A DNA stretch of 64,000 nt from an uncultured Flavobacteriaceae bacterium. GTDB taxonomy: Bacteria > Bacteroidota > Bacteroidia > Flavobacteriales > Flavobacteriaceae. Below, piece after piece: positions 9,424 through 17,968 of the stretch; positions within the stretch are counted from its first letter, which is position 1, and every line of letters starts with the position of its first letter. Made by a program: the position numbers and the translations under genes. The DNA lies in NCBI GenBank assembly GCA_947494565.1, contig CANLVG010000001.1, forward strand, positions 1 to 64,000, read 5' to 3'. The notes under the pieces were generated by a model that was not told the origin of the DNA, did not search any database, and saw only the letters and a program-made list of their open reading frames with translations.

Positions 9424-9431
9424 CAAAAATA
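9424..9431 (-). promoter_or_regulatory. Candidate -7 element for cysE-cysM
   Basis: On the minus strand the bases read TATTTTTG, matching the Bacteroidota consensus TAnnTTTG, 20 bases before the cysE start. I do not see a clear TTTG at the -33 position, so the call rests on one element. Confidence 0.35.
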
Positions 9432-9541
9432 CTTTTTTACCTAATAGTCTATAGATTTAAAAGGTTAAGTTTAGCTTAAAATGTAATCAGACCTCTAAAA
9501 CCAAATTTTCAAGTATCTTAGGTGAACAAAAACTAGGTCGC

Positions 9542-10228
9542 ATGTCAACACCGGCAATTACAAAAGAAGTAATTCAATTTCTTGATCGCTTAAAGAAGAA
9601 TAACAATAGGGAATGGTTTGCGGCCCATAAAAAGGAGTTTAAGTCAATTGAATTAGACGTTAAGCAGTTTTACGGTCAATTGATGGATGAACTCAATACG
9701 CATGATGAAATAGAGAAGTTAAAGATGTTTCGCATTTACCGTGATGTCCGATTTTCAAAGGATAAATCCCCCTACCAACATCATTTCGCCGGCTCTTTTT
9801 CCCGTTCGGGAGCTCGTCTTCGGGGCGGCTATTATTTGCGTATCAGACCTGGAGGGGAGAGTTTTATGGCCTGCGGTTTTTGGCAACCGGAAAAAGAGGA
9901 CCTGTACCGTATTCGTAAAGAATTGGAATTGGATGCCACCGAATTTAGAAGCGTAATCAATGAAAAAAGGTTTAAGAGTGCCTGGGGTGAATTACAAGGA
10001 GAGGAACTGAAGACCGCCCCAAAAGGTTTTGACAAAGAACACGAAGATATTGATCTACTCCGTAAAAAAGGCTATATTTTCACACATGAGTTTTCGGATA
10101 AAGAGGTGGTATCTCCTAGTTTCTTTACTGAAGTAAGCGAGAGATTTCAAGTTATCCGGCCATTTTTTGATTTGATGAGCGACATTCTCACTACCAATTT
10201 AAACGGAGAATCATTGTTAGGGAAGTAA
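9542..10228 (+). CDS. DUF2461 family protein
   Basis: A 228-residue soluble protein of the DUF2461 (TIGR02453) family. Visible family landmarks are FLxxLKKNNNREWFAAHK at the N-terminus, MFRIYRDVRFSKDKSPYQHHFAGSF in the middle, the glycine-rich GGYYLRIRPGGESFMACGFW and the C-terminal KGYIFTHEF. No biochemical function is established that I know of. The gene stands alone on its strand between divergent cysE and the ATP-grasp pair, with 51 bases before the latter, so it could lead that transcript. Confidence 0.85.
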   Translation: MSTPAITKEVIQFLDRLKKNNNREWFAAHKKEFKSIELDVKQFYGQLMDELNTHDEIEKLKMFRIYRDVRFSKDKSPYQHHFAGSFSRSGARLRGGYYLRIRPGGESFMACGFWQPEKEDLYRIRKELELDATEFRSVINEKRFKSAWGELQGEELKTAPKGFDKEHEDIDLLRKKGYIFTHEFSDKEVVSPSFFTEVSERFQVIRPFFDLMSDILTTNLNGESLLGK

Positions 10229-10279
10229 GGGTCGAAAATAGCCCGAAATGAAGCATAGATCACTTTCTGAGAAGGTTTA

Positions 10280-11419
10280 ATGAAAAAAGAAAACAACAGA
10301 TGCGCCATCTTAATACCTGATGGTGAGTCGCACTTCTTAAATTATGTAATCAATTGTTTGTCAACGATTCCTAGAGCGTTGGTTTACGTAATGACTTCAA
10401 AAAACGATGTGGCCATCAAGTTTTCCCGTTTTGTACACCACCTCACATTTTATGAAATAACATCTGATGAACATTGGATTTCATGCATTAATTCGGAAGT
10501 AGACCGGCACGATATCGACGTGATATTGCCCGTTTTTGAAACAGGTATACGAACACTTTCGGCATTAAGGCAAGACCTGACCCATCCAAATAAGTTGGGA
10601 TTGTTACCGACAACACACTATTTTGACATTGCTATTAACAAGTGGTCACTGTCGAAGCATTTGACGCAACACCAAATACCACACCCATTGACTCTTCATG
10701 TCGTTTCCGGCACAGGTGACGAGATTCAAGGCGCTGAACAATTGACGTTTCCAGTGCTCCTAAAGCCACTTGAAGGTACTGGAGGAGGAGTGGGGATACG
10801 AAAATTCGGGGATTTAGGGTCTTTGAACTCCCATGTGAACAACTTGTCAGAGGAACGTGAATTCATTGTGCAAAACTGCTTTGACGGTATTGATTTTTGT
10901 AGCAATGTGCTATGCGAAAATGGAAGTATACTGGCTCATACGATTCAAAAACATATTGTGCACGGCACCAAGGATTTCGCGCCGCAGTTGGGGTTGCAAT
11001 ACGTCGAGAACGAGGAAATCAATGCCATTACCGAACGTCTGATGAAGTCATTAAATTGGTCGGGAGTGGCCAACATCGATATGAGGTATGACAGCACTAC
11101 CGGAATATACCACATCATTGAAGTGAACCCGAGGTTCTGGGGTTCGGTCGAGGGGTCTATGTTAGCAGGAATAAACTTCCCACAGCTCTATATCAATACT
11201 GTTTTAGGGCGTGAAATAGGACCTACGACCTATAGACACCAAGAATTCTTTAATTTAAAAGGAGTATTGGCCCGAATCAAAAAGCAACCGAGTTTCCTAT
11301 TCCGATGGAGATGGCTTTGGAATGAAACACCGGTAAAATTCGTTCTTTGGGATTTTAAATTCTATGCTGTTCGTATTTTTAGGAAGCTATTCTCAATACT
11401 GCGTAAAAAGTTTTTTTAA
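10280..11419 (+). CDS. ATP-grasp family ligase, first of a tandem pair
   Basis: A 379-residue protein in the CarB-like/ATP-grasp carboxylate-amine ligase group, which activates a carboxylate as acyl phosphate and joins it to an amine or thiol. The N-terminal pre-grasp domain (AILIPDGESHFLNYVIN) is followed by the ATP-binding strand FPVLLKPLEGTGGGVGI near residue 160. The Mg2+-binding segment GVANIDMRYD...YHIIEVNPRFWGS lies near residues 265-295, with the expected Glu and Asn (EVNPR). The C-terminal 60 residues are basic and hydrophobic and may touch the membrane. Substrates are unknown. A homologue follows after 22 bases, and the enzymes encoded opposite (oxygenase, aminomutase) suggest peptide or amino-acid conjugate synthesis. 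Confidence 0.85.
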   Translation: MKKENNRCAILIPDGESHFLNYVINCLSTIPRALVYVMTSKNDVAIKFSRFVHHLTFYEITSDEHWISCINSEVDRHDIDVILPVFETGIRTLSALRQDLTHPNKLGLLPTTHYFDIAINKWSLSKHLTQHQIPHPLTLHVVSGTGDEIQGAEQLTFPVLLKPLEGTGGGVGIRKFGDLGSLNSHVNNLSEEREFIVQNCFDGIDFCSNVLCENGSILAHTIQKHIVHGTKDFAPQLGLQYVENEEINAITERLMKSLNWSGVANIDMRYDSTTGIYHIIEVNPRFWGSVEGSMLAGINFPQLYINTVLGREIGPTTYRHQEFFNLKGVLARIKKQPSFLFRWRWLWNETPVKFVLWDFKFYAVRIFRKLFSILRKKFF

Positions 11420-11441
11420 TGGAACAGTCTAAAGCACATCA

Positions 11442-12563
11442 TTGGTAAAAAAGAAAACCGCTATACTGATACCCGATGCCGAGAACTATCTTCTCATTCA
11501 TGTCTTAAATTGTCTTGCGCAAATAGATACGGTCACCATTTATGCTATGACGGTAAAGCACAATTGGGCAACTTACTCACGTCATATCAAAAAAAACACT
11601 GTTTTTTCCGAGGCCAGTAATGGCCTTAAAAGAATTGAAAGTATCAATGCAGAACTCCTAAAACATGACATCGATATTATCATGCCCATTCATGATGCTT
11701 GTATCAAAGACTTGATCATATATCGAGAGCATCTTATAAATCATGAAAAAATCATTGTTTTGCCCTCTTACGATGTGTATCAAATCGTCACGAACAAAGG
11801 CAAGTTCAGTGCACATCTTGAGACGTATGGAATACCTGCTCCTAAAAGTGGGGTATTGAAAACGGAATCGTTACAAGAGTATAAAAGATTTGGGCTAAGT
11901 TTTCCATTCATTATCAAACCGGCATCAAATTCCCATGGGGGCCTCGGTGTGGTATTGATCGATTCTGAAATGGCCCTTCAAAGCTATAGGGACACCTATC
12001 GGGAATTTGACGAATTCGTAGTTCAAGAATATATTGAGGGAGATGATTGGGGTTGCAGTGTACTATGTGTAGCTGGTGAACTTAAAGCATACAGCTTACA
12101 GCGAACGACGATTCATGAAAAAAAACCATTTTCTCCGGCCATAGGAGTCGAGTTGGTCCATGATACGAGACCTCTTGAGATGGTAAAGCAATTACTTCGG
12201 TCACTCAGTTGGAATGGAGTCGCACATATTGATATGCGTTATAATCTTGCTACAAATAGTTTTGTTATCATTGAGATGAATGCTAGATATTGGGCTTCGA
12301 TAGAGGCCAGTATGGTCGGGGGCATCAACTTTCCCTATTTGCACTTATTGGTTTCAATGGGTAAGGATTTTCCCTTACCGACCTACCGTTCAATTGAATA
12401 TCTGAAACTGAAAGGAGTACTCTACAGATTGAAAAAGGACAGATGGTCAGTGTTCGATTTTAGGTTTTTGAGGTCGAATACGGAACTAGGAGCGGTATGT
12501 CGAGACGTTATGCCCAGTCTGTTCCGAATGTTTAGCTCGATAAAAAAACAATTAAAGGGCTAA
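11442..12563 (+). CDS. ATP-grasp family ligase, second of a tandem pair (TTG start)
   Basis: A 373-residue paralogue of the preceding ligase, alignable end to end: AILIPDAENYLLIHVLN at the N-terminus, FPFIIKPASNSHGGLGVV for ATP binding, GVAHIDMRYN and IIEMNARYWAS for metal binding. The start is a TTG at 11442. An in-frame stop lies just upstream at 11430, and the next ATG would remove the conserved N-terminal strand shared with the paralogue. The metal-site motif is EMNAR where the first copy has EVNPR. The pair diverge enough to have different substrates. The gene ends 34 bases before the convergent radical SAM gene. Confidence 0.83.
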   Translation: MVKKKTAILIPDAENYLLIHVLNCLAQIDTVTIYAMTVKHNWATYSRHIKKNTVFSEASNGLKRIESINAELLKHDIDIIMPIHDACIKDLIIYREHLINHEKIIVLPSYDVYQIVTNKGKFSAHLETYGIPAPKSGVLKTESLQEYKRFGLSFPFIIKPASNSHGGLGVVLIDSEMALQSYRDTYREFDEFVVQEYIEGDDWGCSVLCVAGELKAYSLQRTTIHEKKPFSPAIGVELVHDTRPLEMVKQLLRSLSWNGVAHIDMRYNLATNSFVIIEMNARYWASIEASMVGGINFPYLHLLVSMGKDFPLPTYRSIEYLKLKGVLYRLKKDRWSVFDFRFLRSNTELGAVCRDVMPSLFRMFSSIKKQLKG

Positions 12564-12597
12564 ACTCCCAATTTTTAAATAGCGTTTTTCAGAAGTG

Positions 12598-13689
12598 CTA
12601 GGACACCTCGGTCTTTGGCAAATAATCGTCGAACCAATAGGCCTTACTATTGGATGGGAAAACCAACAGTTCTTCATTTTCGGAACTATTGGCCCAATTG
12701 TGTTTCTTAAAGTAAATCTTGTTTCCGGTCTTGGCAATAACCTCTATTTTGCCGTCTGTATACGACATCACAAAACGGGCTGTTTTCGCCAAACCGGAAT
12801 TTCTCGATCGCGCTTTTATAAAAATTGCATAGGCCTCTTCTACTGGTACGGCATAAGTAAAGTTTCCTGCGGTCGGCCTACAACTAAATACATAATAGGG
12901 CAATACCCCCGCAAACGATAAGTCTGAAAAAAGTTGGGTCATGGTTTCGACATTATCATTGACTCCCCTGATAATCGGCGTTTGATTCACTGTAATTACA
13001 CCGCAAGTCTGGATCGCCTGAATGGCGTGTAAAGCCTCTGAGGTCATCTCCCTGGGATGATTGAAGTGCAACATAAAGTACACTTTTTTATGCAATGAGT
13101 AATCCGATAAATAGTCAAGGAGCACCTTATTTTCAGAAATCTTTAGAGGGTCAAAACCCAACATTTTTGTGCCGAACCGAATGACTTTGACGTGTTGAAT
13201 GGTTTTTAATCTGTCAAGGATATCCATAATACGTCTATTGCTTAACATGAGTGGATCTCCGCCCGTCAGCAATACGTTGTCTATGCCCTTATGTTTCTGA
13301 ATATAGGCTATGCCTGCGGATACATCTTTTTTGACTTCATCATTTTCATCTTTGAAAAGCCGCTTTCTAAAACAAAACCGGCAGTAGGCACCACATACTT
13401 CATTGCATAAGAGCAAGGCCGTGTTGGGATACTTGTGTTCTAGTCCCTCTACAGGTTGATACCGAATCTCGTCCGATGCATCAAGCGTACCCCAATTGAT
13501 GAGTTCGTCGGCATCGGGAATGACCACTCGCCGGAGCGGATCATTGGGGTCTGTCCAGTCGATTAGCGCATTGTAATAGCTATTGGTCCGAAATTTGAAC
13601 TGCTCACTTACTTTTGAAAAGATCTGCTTTTCATTAGAATCCAGTTCCTTCATTTTATGAACATCGCTGATGTACTTGGTCTTTCCCAT
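12598..13689 (-). CDS. KamA-family radical SAM protein (lysine 2,3-aminomutase-like)
   Basis: Radical SAM, PLP-dependent aminomutases of this family move an amino group from C2 to C3 of an amino acid. The [4Fe-4S] ligands are Cys99, Cys103 and Cys106 in CGAYCRFCF. The segment LLTGGDPLML is the usual SAM-binding glycine motif, and a DGKIEV segment near residue 325 is where related proteins carry the PLP lysine. At 363 residues it is shorter than classical lysine 2,3-aminomutase (about 415) and nearer the EpmB size class, but I see no epmA or efp beside it. It is last in a three-gene minus-strand group behind an Fe(II) oxygenase. Substrate is inferred, not shown. Confidence 0.85.
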   Translation of the reverse strand: MGKTKYISDVHKMKELDSNEKQIFSKVSEQFKFRTNSYYNALIDWTDPNDPLRRVVIPDADELINWGTLDASDEIRYQPVEGLEHKYPNTALLLCNEVCGAYCRFCFRKRLFKDENDEVKKDVSAGIAYIQKHKGIDNVLLTGGDPLMLSNRRIMDILDRLKTIQHVKVIRFGTKMLGFDPLKISENKVLLDYLSDYSLHKKVYFMLHFNHPREMTSEALHAIQAIQTCGVITVNQTPIIRGVNDNVETMTQLFSDLSFAGVLPYYVFSCRPTAGNFTYAVPVEEAYAIFIKARSRNSGLAKTARFVMSYTDGKIEVIAKTGNKIYFKKHNWANSSENEELLVFPSNSKAYWFDDYLPKTEVS

Positions 13690-13739
13690 GCTAATGTAGC
13701 TTGAATAGTTTTAGGAAACGATGGGGTCGTTCGATTCTC

Positions 13740-14492
13740 TTAGGTTAATAGAAATCGTAGCAATTTTCGAGTGCTATCATTATAACTTGCGCGAGCATGC
13801 ACTACCTTGTGATTGTTCCATAGCAATAACCCTTTTTTTGGAATGCTCCATACCTGTTTGTTCTTCTCGAAGTAATCAAGAAACTTTTTCACGAACAATT
13901 GAAAATCCTGATTTTTTATACTTTTCAAGAAATCCCCTTTTTTTTCGGAATGGATATTCGCATTTACATCGCCATAGTAAAATAAATTATGACTAAATCG
14001 AAAGATATAGGATCCATTTGTACTTTGGGTCAATACCGGAAACGCCTTGTGTCGGATGGGTGCATTCTGTAAATCCGTATTTGCCTTGAAGTCAATTTGA
14101 ATTGATGATAGCATTTCCAATTCACCCTGGCTAAGGTTCTTTATAAAACGTTCCGTGTGGCACGTATAAGTTTGTCCTCCCTCGCAATCTGATGGTTTTA
14201 TGGCATAAAGCACTTGTATTTTTGGGGGAATATCGTAATACGGATACTCGGAATGCGGACCGATCTCGTTCATGCTTTTCGAATAACGAAACTCTTCATA
14301 CCCCGCATTGTATTCCACAAGGTGTTCTTGCCCGGCTTCTTGAATGAACAGCTCGCCCAACTCTTTCAATAGTGGACGAACTTTTTCAAGATCGATGTTT
14401 TCGATCAGACAATGCCCCTTAGCCGCTAACTCCCTTAAAATGAAATCTTTTCCAAGCTTTCCGTTTTTTTTCAAATCCACTTCATGTTTCAT
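13740..14492 (-). CDS. TauD/TfdA-type Fe(II)/2-oxoglutarate-dependent oxygenase
   Basis: A 250-residue oxygenase of the TauD or clavaminate-synthase-like group. The iron facial triad is visible: HSE in GPHSEYPYY near residue 80 (acid Glu instead of Asp, which is common in the clavaminate branch) and the distal His in NNHKVVHARASY near residue 230, followed by the Arg of RKLLRF that should bind 2-oxoglutarate. Such enzymes hydroxylate amino acids or peptide-linked residues. It lies 50 bases upstream of the KamA-type gene and 27 bases downstream of a 135-aa gene in the same direction, which suggests that the three products act on a common substrate. Confidence 0.82.
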   Translation of the reverse strand: MKHEVDLKKNGKLGKDFILRELAAKGHCLIENIDLEKVRPLLKELGELFIQEAGQEHLVEYNAGYEEFRYSKSMNEIGPHSEYPYYDIPPKIQVLYAIKPSDCEGGQTYTCHTERFIKNLSQGELEMLSSIQIDFKANTDLQNAPIRHKAFPVLTQSTNGSYIFRFSHNLFYYGDVNANIHSEKKGDFLKSIKNQDFQLFVKKFLDYFEKNKQVWSIPKKGLLLWNNHKVVHARASYNDSTRKLLRFLLT

Positions 14493-14519
14493 TTCTGGTC
14501 AAACCGTTAGGTATCGCTT

Positions 14520-14927
14520 TTAAGCCACCACTGTTTTCTCAAAGTATTGTATCTGATCTTGAATTCTTTTGATTACCATGGCCATCATGCGCTTGTTCAA
14601 AGCAGATGAATGCGCAATGTACCGCTCATATTCCTCTACCGAGAAATGGCCGATAATCATTCCTTTGAGCGAATTCCTGAATTTCAAATCCTTTTGAATG
14701 GCATGTGTGATATATGCCATACGGTCCTCAAGGGGGAGTTCATAAAATCGATTTTTTCTTTTTACGATATAGTTTTGAAAAACATCGAGTAAAAGTTGGT
14801 TTTGAAGTTTGATGATGGGCCGGAGCGTTTGGTTTTGAAACCGTTCCTCAACACTCATCTCTTCAGTGACCTTCGCGGCAAGTAACTGGGGACGAATTTT
14901 CAAAAGACTGTGGGATCGTTCGTTCAT
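14520..14927 (-). CDS. Conserved hypothetical protein, 135 residues, first gene of the oxygenase-aminomutase operon
   Basis: A soluble, mostly helical, basic protein without signal peptide or membrane segment. The central block NRFYELPLEDRMAYITHAIQKD and the block FRNSLKGMIIGHFSVEEYERYI are distinctive and resemble a small flavobacterial protein that I recall only under uninformative names. The helical content and the RFQNQTLRPIIKLQN segment could suit a carrier or adaptor role, but this is a guess. It is followed after 27 bases by the oxygenase gene. Confidence 0.6.
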   Translation of the reverse strand: MNERSHSLLKIRPQLLAAKVTEEMSVEERFQNQTLRPIIKLQNQLLLDVFQNYIVKRKNRFYELPLEDRMAYITHAIQKDLKFRNSLKGMIIGHFSVEEYERYIAHSSALNKRMMAMVIKRIQDQIQYFEKTVVA

Positions 14928-15147
14928 AATCTTCTTTTTTATAAAGGTAGGAATTCCGTTTTGTGCGATTTTCGTCCTATTTTATAGTTTTTCACTAGTT
15001 TATGAACATAGAAATGGAAACTGCACTTACCATTCTGTAAGGCATCATGGTATTCGTTTTTGCGAGGTACTGGGTTAGGCTAAATTTCCCATGGACGCTT
15101 TAAGGGCATTTGAAGCTTTATCCGTATTTTTAGACAAACATTGAGAT

Positions 15148-16044
15148 ATGAAATTCGGAAGAGTAGAACAACCCGAGAACATTGATTTTACGATTCCTAA
15201 AGACCATCCGGATACTCCAGTAGTACTTTCGAAAACAAAAAAGGAATCCCCTTTGAGCATCTATGTGGGCTGTGCTAAATGGAACCGTCAAGATTTGAAG
15301 AATTTCTATCCCAGAGGCACCAAAGACGAACTGGCGTATTATGCCACCCAGTTTAACTGTATTGAGCTCAACGCGACCTTTTATCGTATTTTTCCTGCGG
15401 AAACCTACCAAAAATGGTATGATAAGACCCCTGATGATTTCAAGTTCTTTCCGAAAATTGTTCAAAACGTAAGCCATCTCAGGCGACTGAATGATCAAGC
15501 CTATCCCGTTTTGGACGAATACCTCAATGTTACCTCAAATTTGAAGGATAAATTAGGGACTATTTTTCTTCAAATGCATAACAATTTCGGACCGAAGAAC
15601 TGGGATAGGGTAGTCCGATTCGTGGAGTACTGGCCGAAGGAGTTTCAATTGGCTATGGAATTTCGTCATACGGATTGGTTCAATGACGAAAAGGTGGCTC
15701 AAGAACTATATCACTTATTACAAGAGAATAGTATTGCAAATACCCTTGTCGATACGGCAGGCAGACGTGATTTGATGCATATGAGGTTGACCAACAATGA
15801 AGCGTTTATTCGCTATGTGGGCGCAAACCATCCTACGGATTATGATCGTATCGAGGATTGGGTCTTGAAATTGGAAGATTGGATCGGAAAAGGCCTAAAA
15901 AACATTCATTTCTTCGTACATCAAAATATGGAATTGGAATCTCCTTTATTATCGGTCCGTTTTATTACCGAATTGAACAAAAAGCTTGGGTGTGATCTCA
16001 AAATTCCTAAAACGCTTCACGATTCTGGACCTTCCTTGTTTTAG
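15148..16044 (+). CDS. DUF72 domain-containing protein
   Basis: A 298-residue protein of the DUF72 (YecE-like) family, predicted TIM-barrel fold. Family phrases visible are IYVGCAKWNRQDLKNFYP, FNCIELNATFYRIFPAETYQKWYDKTPDDFKFFPKI-type segment, LGTIFLQMHNNFGP, LAMEFRHTDWF and HMRLTNNEAFIRYVG. Biochemical role is unknown. There are 40 bases between its stop and the thioesterase start, and a separate promoter lies in that gap, so the two need not be cotranscribed. Confidence 0.87.
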   Translation: MKFGRVEQPENIDFTIPKDHPDTPVVLSKTKKESPLSIYVGCAKWNRQDLKNFYPRGTKDELAYYATQFNCIELNATFYRIFPAETYQKWYDKTPDDFKFFPKIVQNVSHLRRLNDQAYPVLDEYLNVTSNLKDKLGTIFLQMHNNFGPKNWDRVVRFVEYWPKEFQLAMEFRHTDWFNDEKVAQELYHLLQENSIANTLVDTAGRRDLMHMRLTNNEAFIRYVGANHPTDYDRIEDWVLKLEDWIGKGLKNIHFFVHQNMELESPLLSVRFITELNKKLGCDLKIPKTLHDSGPSLF

Positions 16045-16059
16045 TCTGTTTTTCTTCTC

Positions 16060-16067
16060 TAATTTTG
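16060..16067 (+). promoter_or_regulatory. Candidate Bacteroidota promoter for the thioesterase gene
   Basis: TAATTTTG (consensus TAnnTTTG) lies 17 bases before the ATG at 16085, with a TTG at 16036-16038, 21 bases further upstream, in the position of the -33 element. Confidence 0.5.
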
Positions 16068-16084
16068 TGGTTAAAACGTAGCGT

Positions 16085-16480
16085 ATGAGATTCCACACAC
16101 GAAAATGGGTCAAACCAGAAGATTTAAATGCGAACGAGACGCTATTCGGGGGCAAGGTGCTGGCCTGGGTCGATGAAGAAGCCGCATTGTACAGTATCAT
16201 TCAATTGGAAAACAAACGGGTAGTGACCAAGTATATGTCGGAAATCAACTTTATGAGTACTGCCGTTCAGGGGGATATTGTTGAAATCGGTATTGAAGTC
16301 GTCAAGTTCGGGAAAACCTCATTGAACCTGAATTGTGAGGTTCGCAATAAAATGACCCATGAAACCATCGTCACGGTGGACAATATCATCATGGTCAATC
16401 TAGACGAAGATGGTAAGCCCAGACCTCATGGCAAAACCAAAGTGGAATATGTAAAGGATCGGTTGGCGAAGGATAACTGA
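16085..16480 (+). CDS. Hotdog-fold acyl-CoA thioesterase
   Basis: A 131-residue single hotdog domain of the YciA/acyl-CoA hydrolase type, which cleaves acyl-CoA to free acid and CoA. The active-site segment LNANETLFGGKVLAWVDEEAALYS carries the Asp of the GxxxxWxDE pattern. The VVTKYMSEINFMSTAVQGDIVEIGIEV strand pair is typical, and the C-terminus GKPRPHG matches the family. It would act as a dimer or trimer of dimers in the cytosol. Its stop is one base from that of the convergent dipeptidase gene. Confidence 0.88.
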   Translation: MRFHTRKWVKPEDLNANETLFGGKVLAWVDEEAALYSIIQLENKRVVTKYMSEINFMSTAVQGDIVEIGIEVVKFGKTSLNLNCEVRNKMTHETIVTVDNIIMVNLDEDGKPRPHGKTKVEYVKDRLAKDN

Positions 16481-16481
16481 T

Positions 16482-17762
16482 CTACATACTTGCTGCAACC
16501 GCCTGTACATCATCAAGGACACGTAAGAGATTGCCACCCCAAAGTTGTTCGATTTCCGCTTCGGTATAGCCTCGTTTGACCAATTCCAAGGTCACGTTAA
16601 ATGTTTCCGAAGCGTCTGACCAACCTTCGATACCACCACCGCCATCAAAATCGGAGCTGATACCTACATGGTCTATTCCGATCAACTCGACCATATAATC
16701 AATGTGGTCTACAAAATCCGTAACAGCTACCGCTGGTGGTAGGTCGCTCATACGTTTGGTTTTTTCGCTGACAATACCTCTGACCTGCATGTATTGGGCG
16801 ATATACGCATCCCGTTCTTCAGTAGGTAGGGCCATTACTTCTTTTCTCGAAATCGAAGCCATGCCCAAAGAGTCCATCACTAGTTTTTCTATTTCCTTAA
16901 CTTTCTCATTACGAGCCTCGTACTTCTCTGTATTTAAATAAGATTTAAAAGCTACCGTTTGCACAACACCACCGTTTTCCTTGAGCATCTTCAGTTGCTC
17001 ATCATCCAAATTTCTACTATGGTCACATAGTGCTCGGGCGGAAGAATGGGAAGCGATTATCGGAGCTTTAGAGAGGGCGATCATTTGATTAAAAGCTTCT
17101 TTAGAGGGATGAGAAACATCAATCATGATGCCAAGTCTATTCATCTCTTTTACAGCTTCTTTGCCCATCTCACTTAAACCATTATGTAACCATAAACTAT
17201 CGGCCTCGCCCGTGTTGGAATCGGAAAATTGACTGTGTCCGTTATGCGCTAAGGAGATGTATCGCGCTCCTAACTGGTGGTACTTTTCGAAATTGCTCAT
17301 ATCCTCGCCGATCGGATAGGCGTTTTCAACACCGATCATCGCGACCTTTTTGCCAGCGGCATCTATTCTTCGTACGTCATCTGAAGTCAAGGCAAGCTCG
17401 ATTTTATCAGGGGCTATCTCTTCGCATAACTTGTGAATCGCATCGAATTTGGCCATTGCATTTGCCTCTGCCTTGGCATATCCATCCGCGGTCAAGGTGT
17501 CCTGACCCGTGTAAACGATCAACCAAGCCACGTCCAGACCTCCCTCTTCCATTTTCGGTAAATTGATTTGGGTATCCAGCCGCTGGGTGTAGTTGATGCT
17601 GTCAGTAAAATTCTTCACATTGATGTCATCATGGGTATCGATAGTGATGACTTTTTCATGAATTTTTAGTGCGCGTTCTTCGAGGCTCAACTCTGTTTTT
17701 TGCTGGGTCTCCCCACAACTTATGAACATTAGGGCACCCGCAAAAAGAGGAAGATATTTCAT
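16482..17762 (-). CDS. Membrane dipeptidase, peptidase family M19, lipoprotein
   Basis: A renal-dipeptidase-type binuclear zinc enzyme exported as a lipoprotein: signal with FISCGET, lipidated Cys at residue 16. The zinc-site elements are THDD near residue 43, the bridging Glu in GVENAYPIG, SHSSARALCDHSRN near residue 240 and GISSDFDGGGGI near residue 370. M19 enzymes hydrolyse dipeptides, including those with a D-residue at the second position, so a role in peptide scavenging or murein turnover in the periplasm is plausible. Length 426 is usual for bacterial members. The gene is monocistronic by position. Confidence 0.92.
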   Translation of the reverse strand: MKYLPLFAGALMFISCGETQQKTELSLEERALKIHEKVITIDTHDDINVKNFTDSINYTQRLDTQINLPKMEEGGLDVAWLIVYTGQDTLTADGYAKAEANAMAKFDAIHKLCEEIAPDKIELALTSDDVRRIDAAGKKVAMIGVENAYPIGEDMSNFEKYHQLGARYISLAHNGHSQFSDSNTGEADSLWLHNGLSEMGKEAVKEMNRLGIMIDVSHPSKEAFNQMIALSKAPIIASHSSARALCDHSRNLDDEQLKMLKENGGVVQTVAFKSYLNTEKYEARNEKVKEIEKLVMDSLGMASISRKEVMALPTEERDAYIAQYMQVRGIVSEKTKRMSDLPPAVAVTDFVDHIDYMVELIGIDHVGISSDFDGGGGIEGWSDASETFNVTLELVKRGYTEAEIEQLWGGNLLRVLDDVQAVAASM

Positions 17763-17968
17763 AGGACGATTTCTTTATACCTACAAATTAAGCCATTTGA
17801 CAACACATATGGAAGCCTAGATAACATTTAATTGGTCACCCCATCATATTTGATGATTTTTACGCGTATCCATGTGCAGTTAAATGTGATGGGTAGAAGA
17901 AGCGAATAGAAAAAGAATTGTAGTCTTTATCCTTCGTTTTAATAATTAACCAAAAACGTCCTCCCAAA

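Noticed and set aside
12598-13689. EpmB (EF-P lysine aminomutase) identity for the KamA-type gene
   Set aside because: No epmA or efp is adjacent and length is intermediate, so a specific EpmB name cannot be supported.
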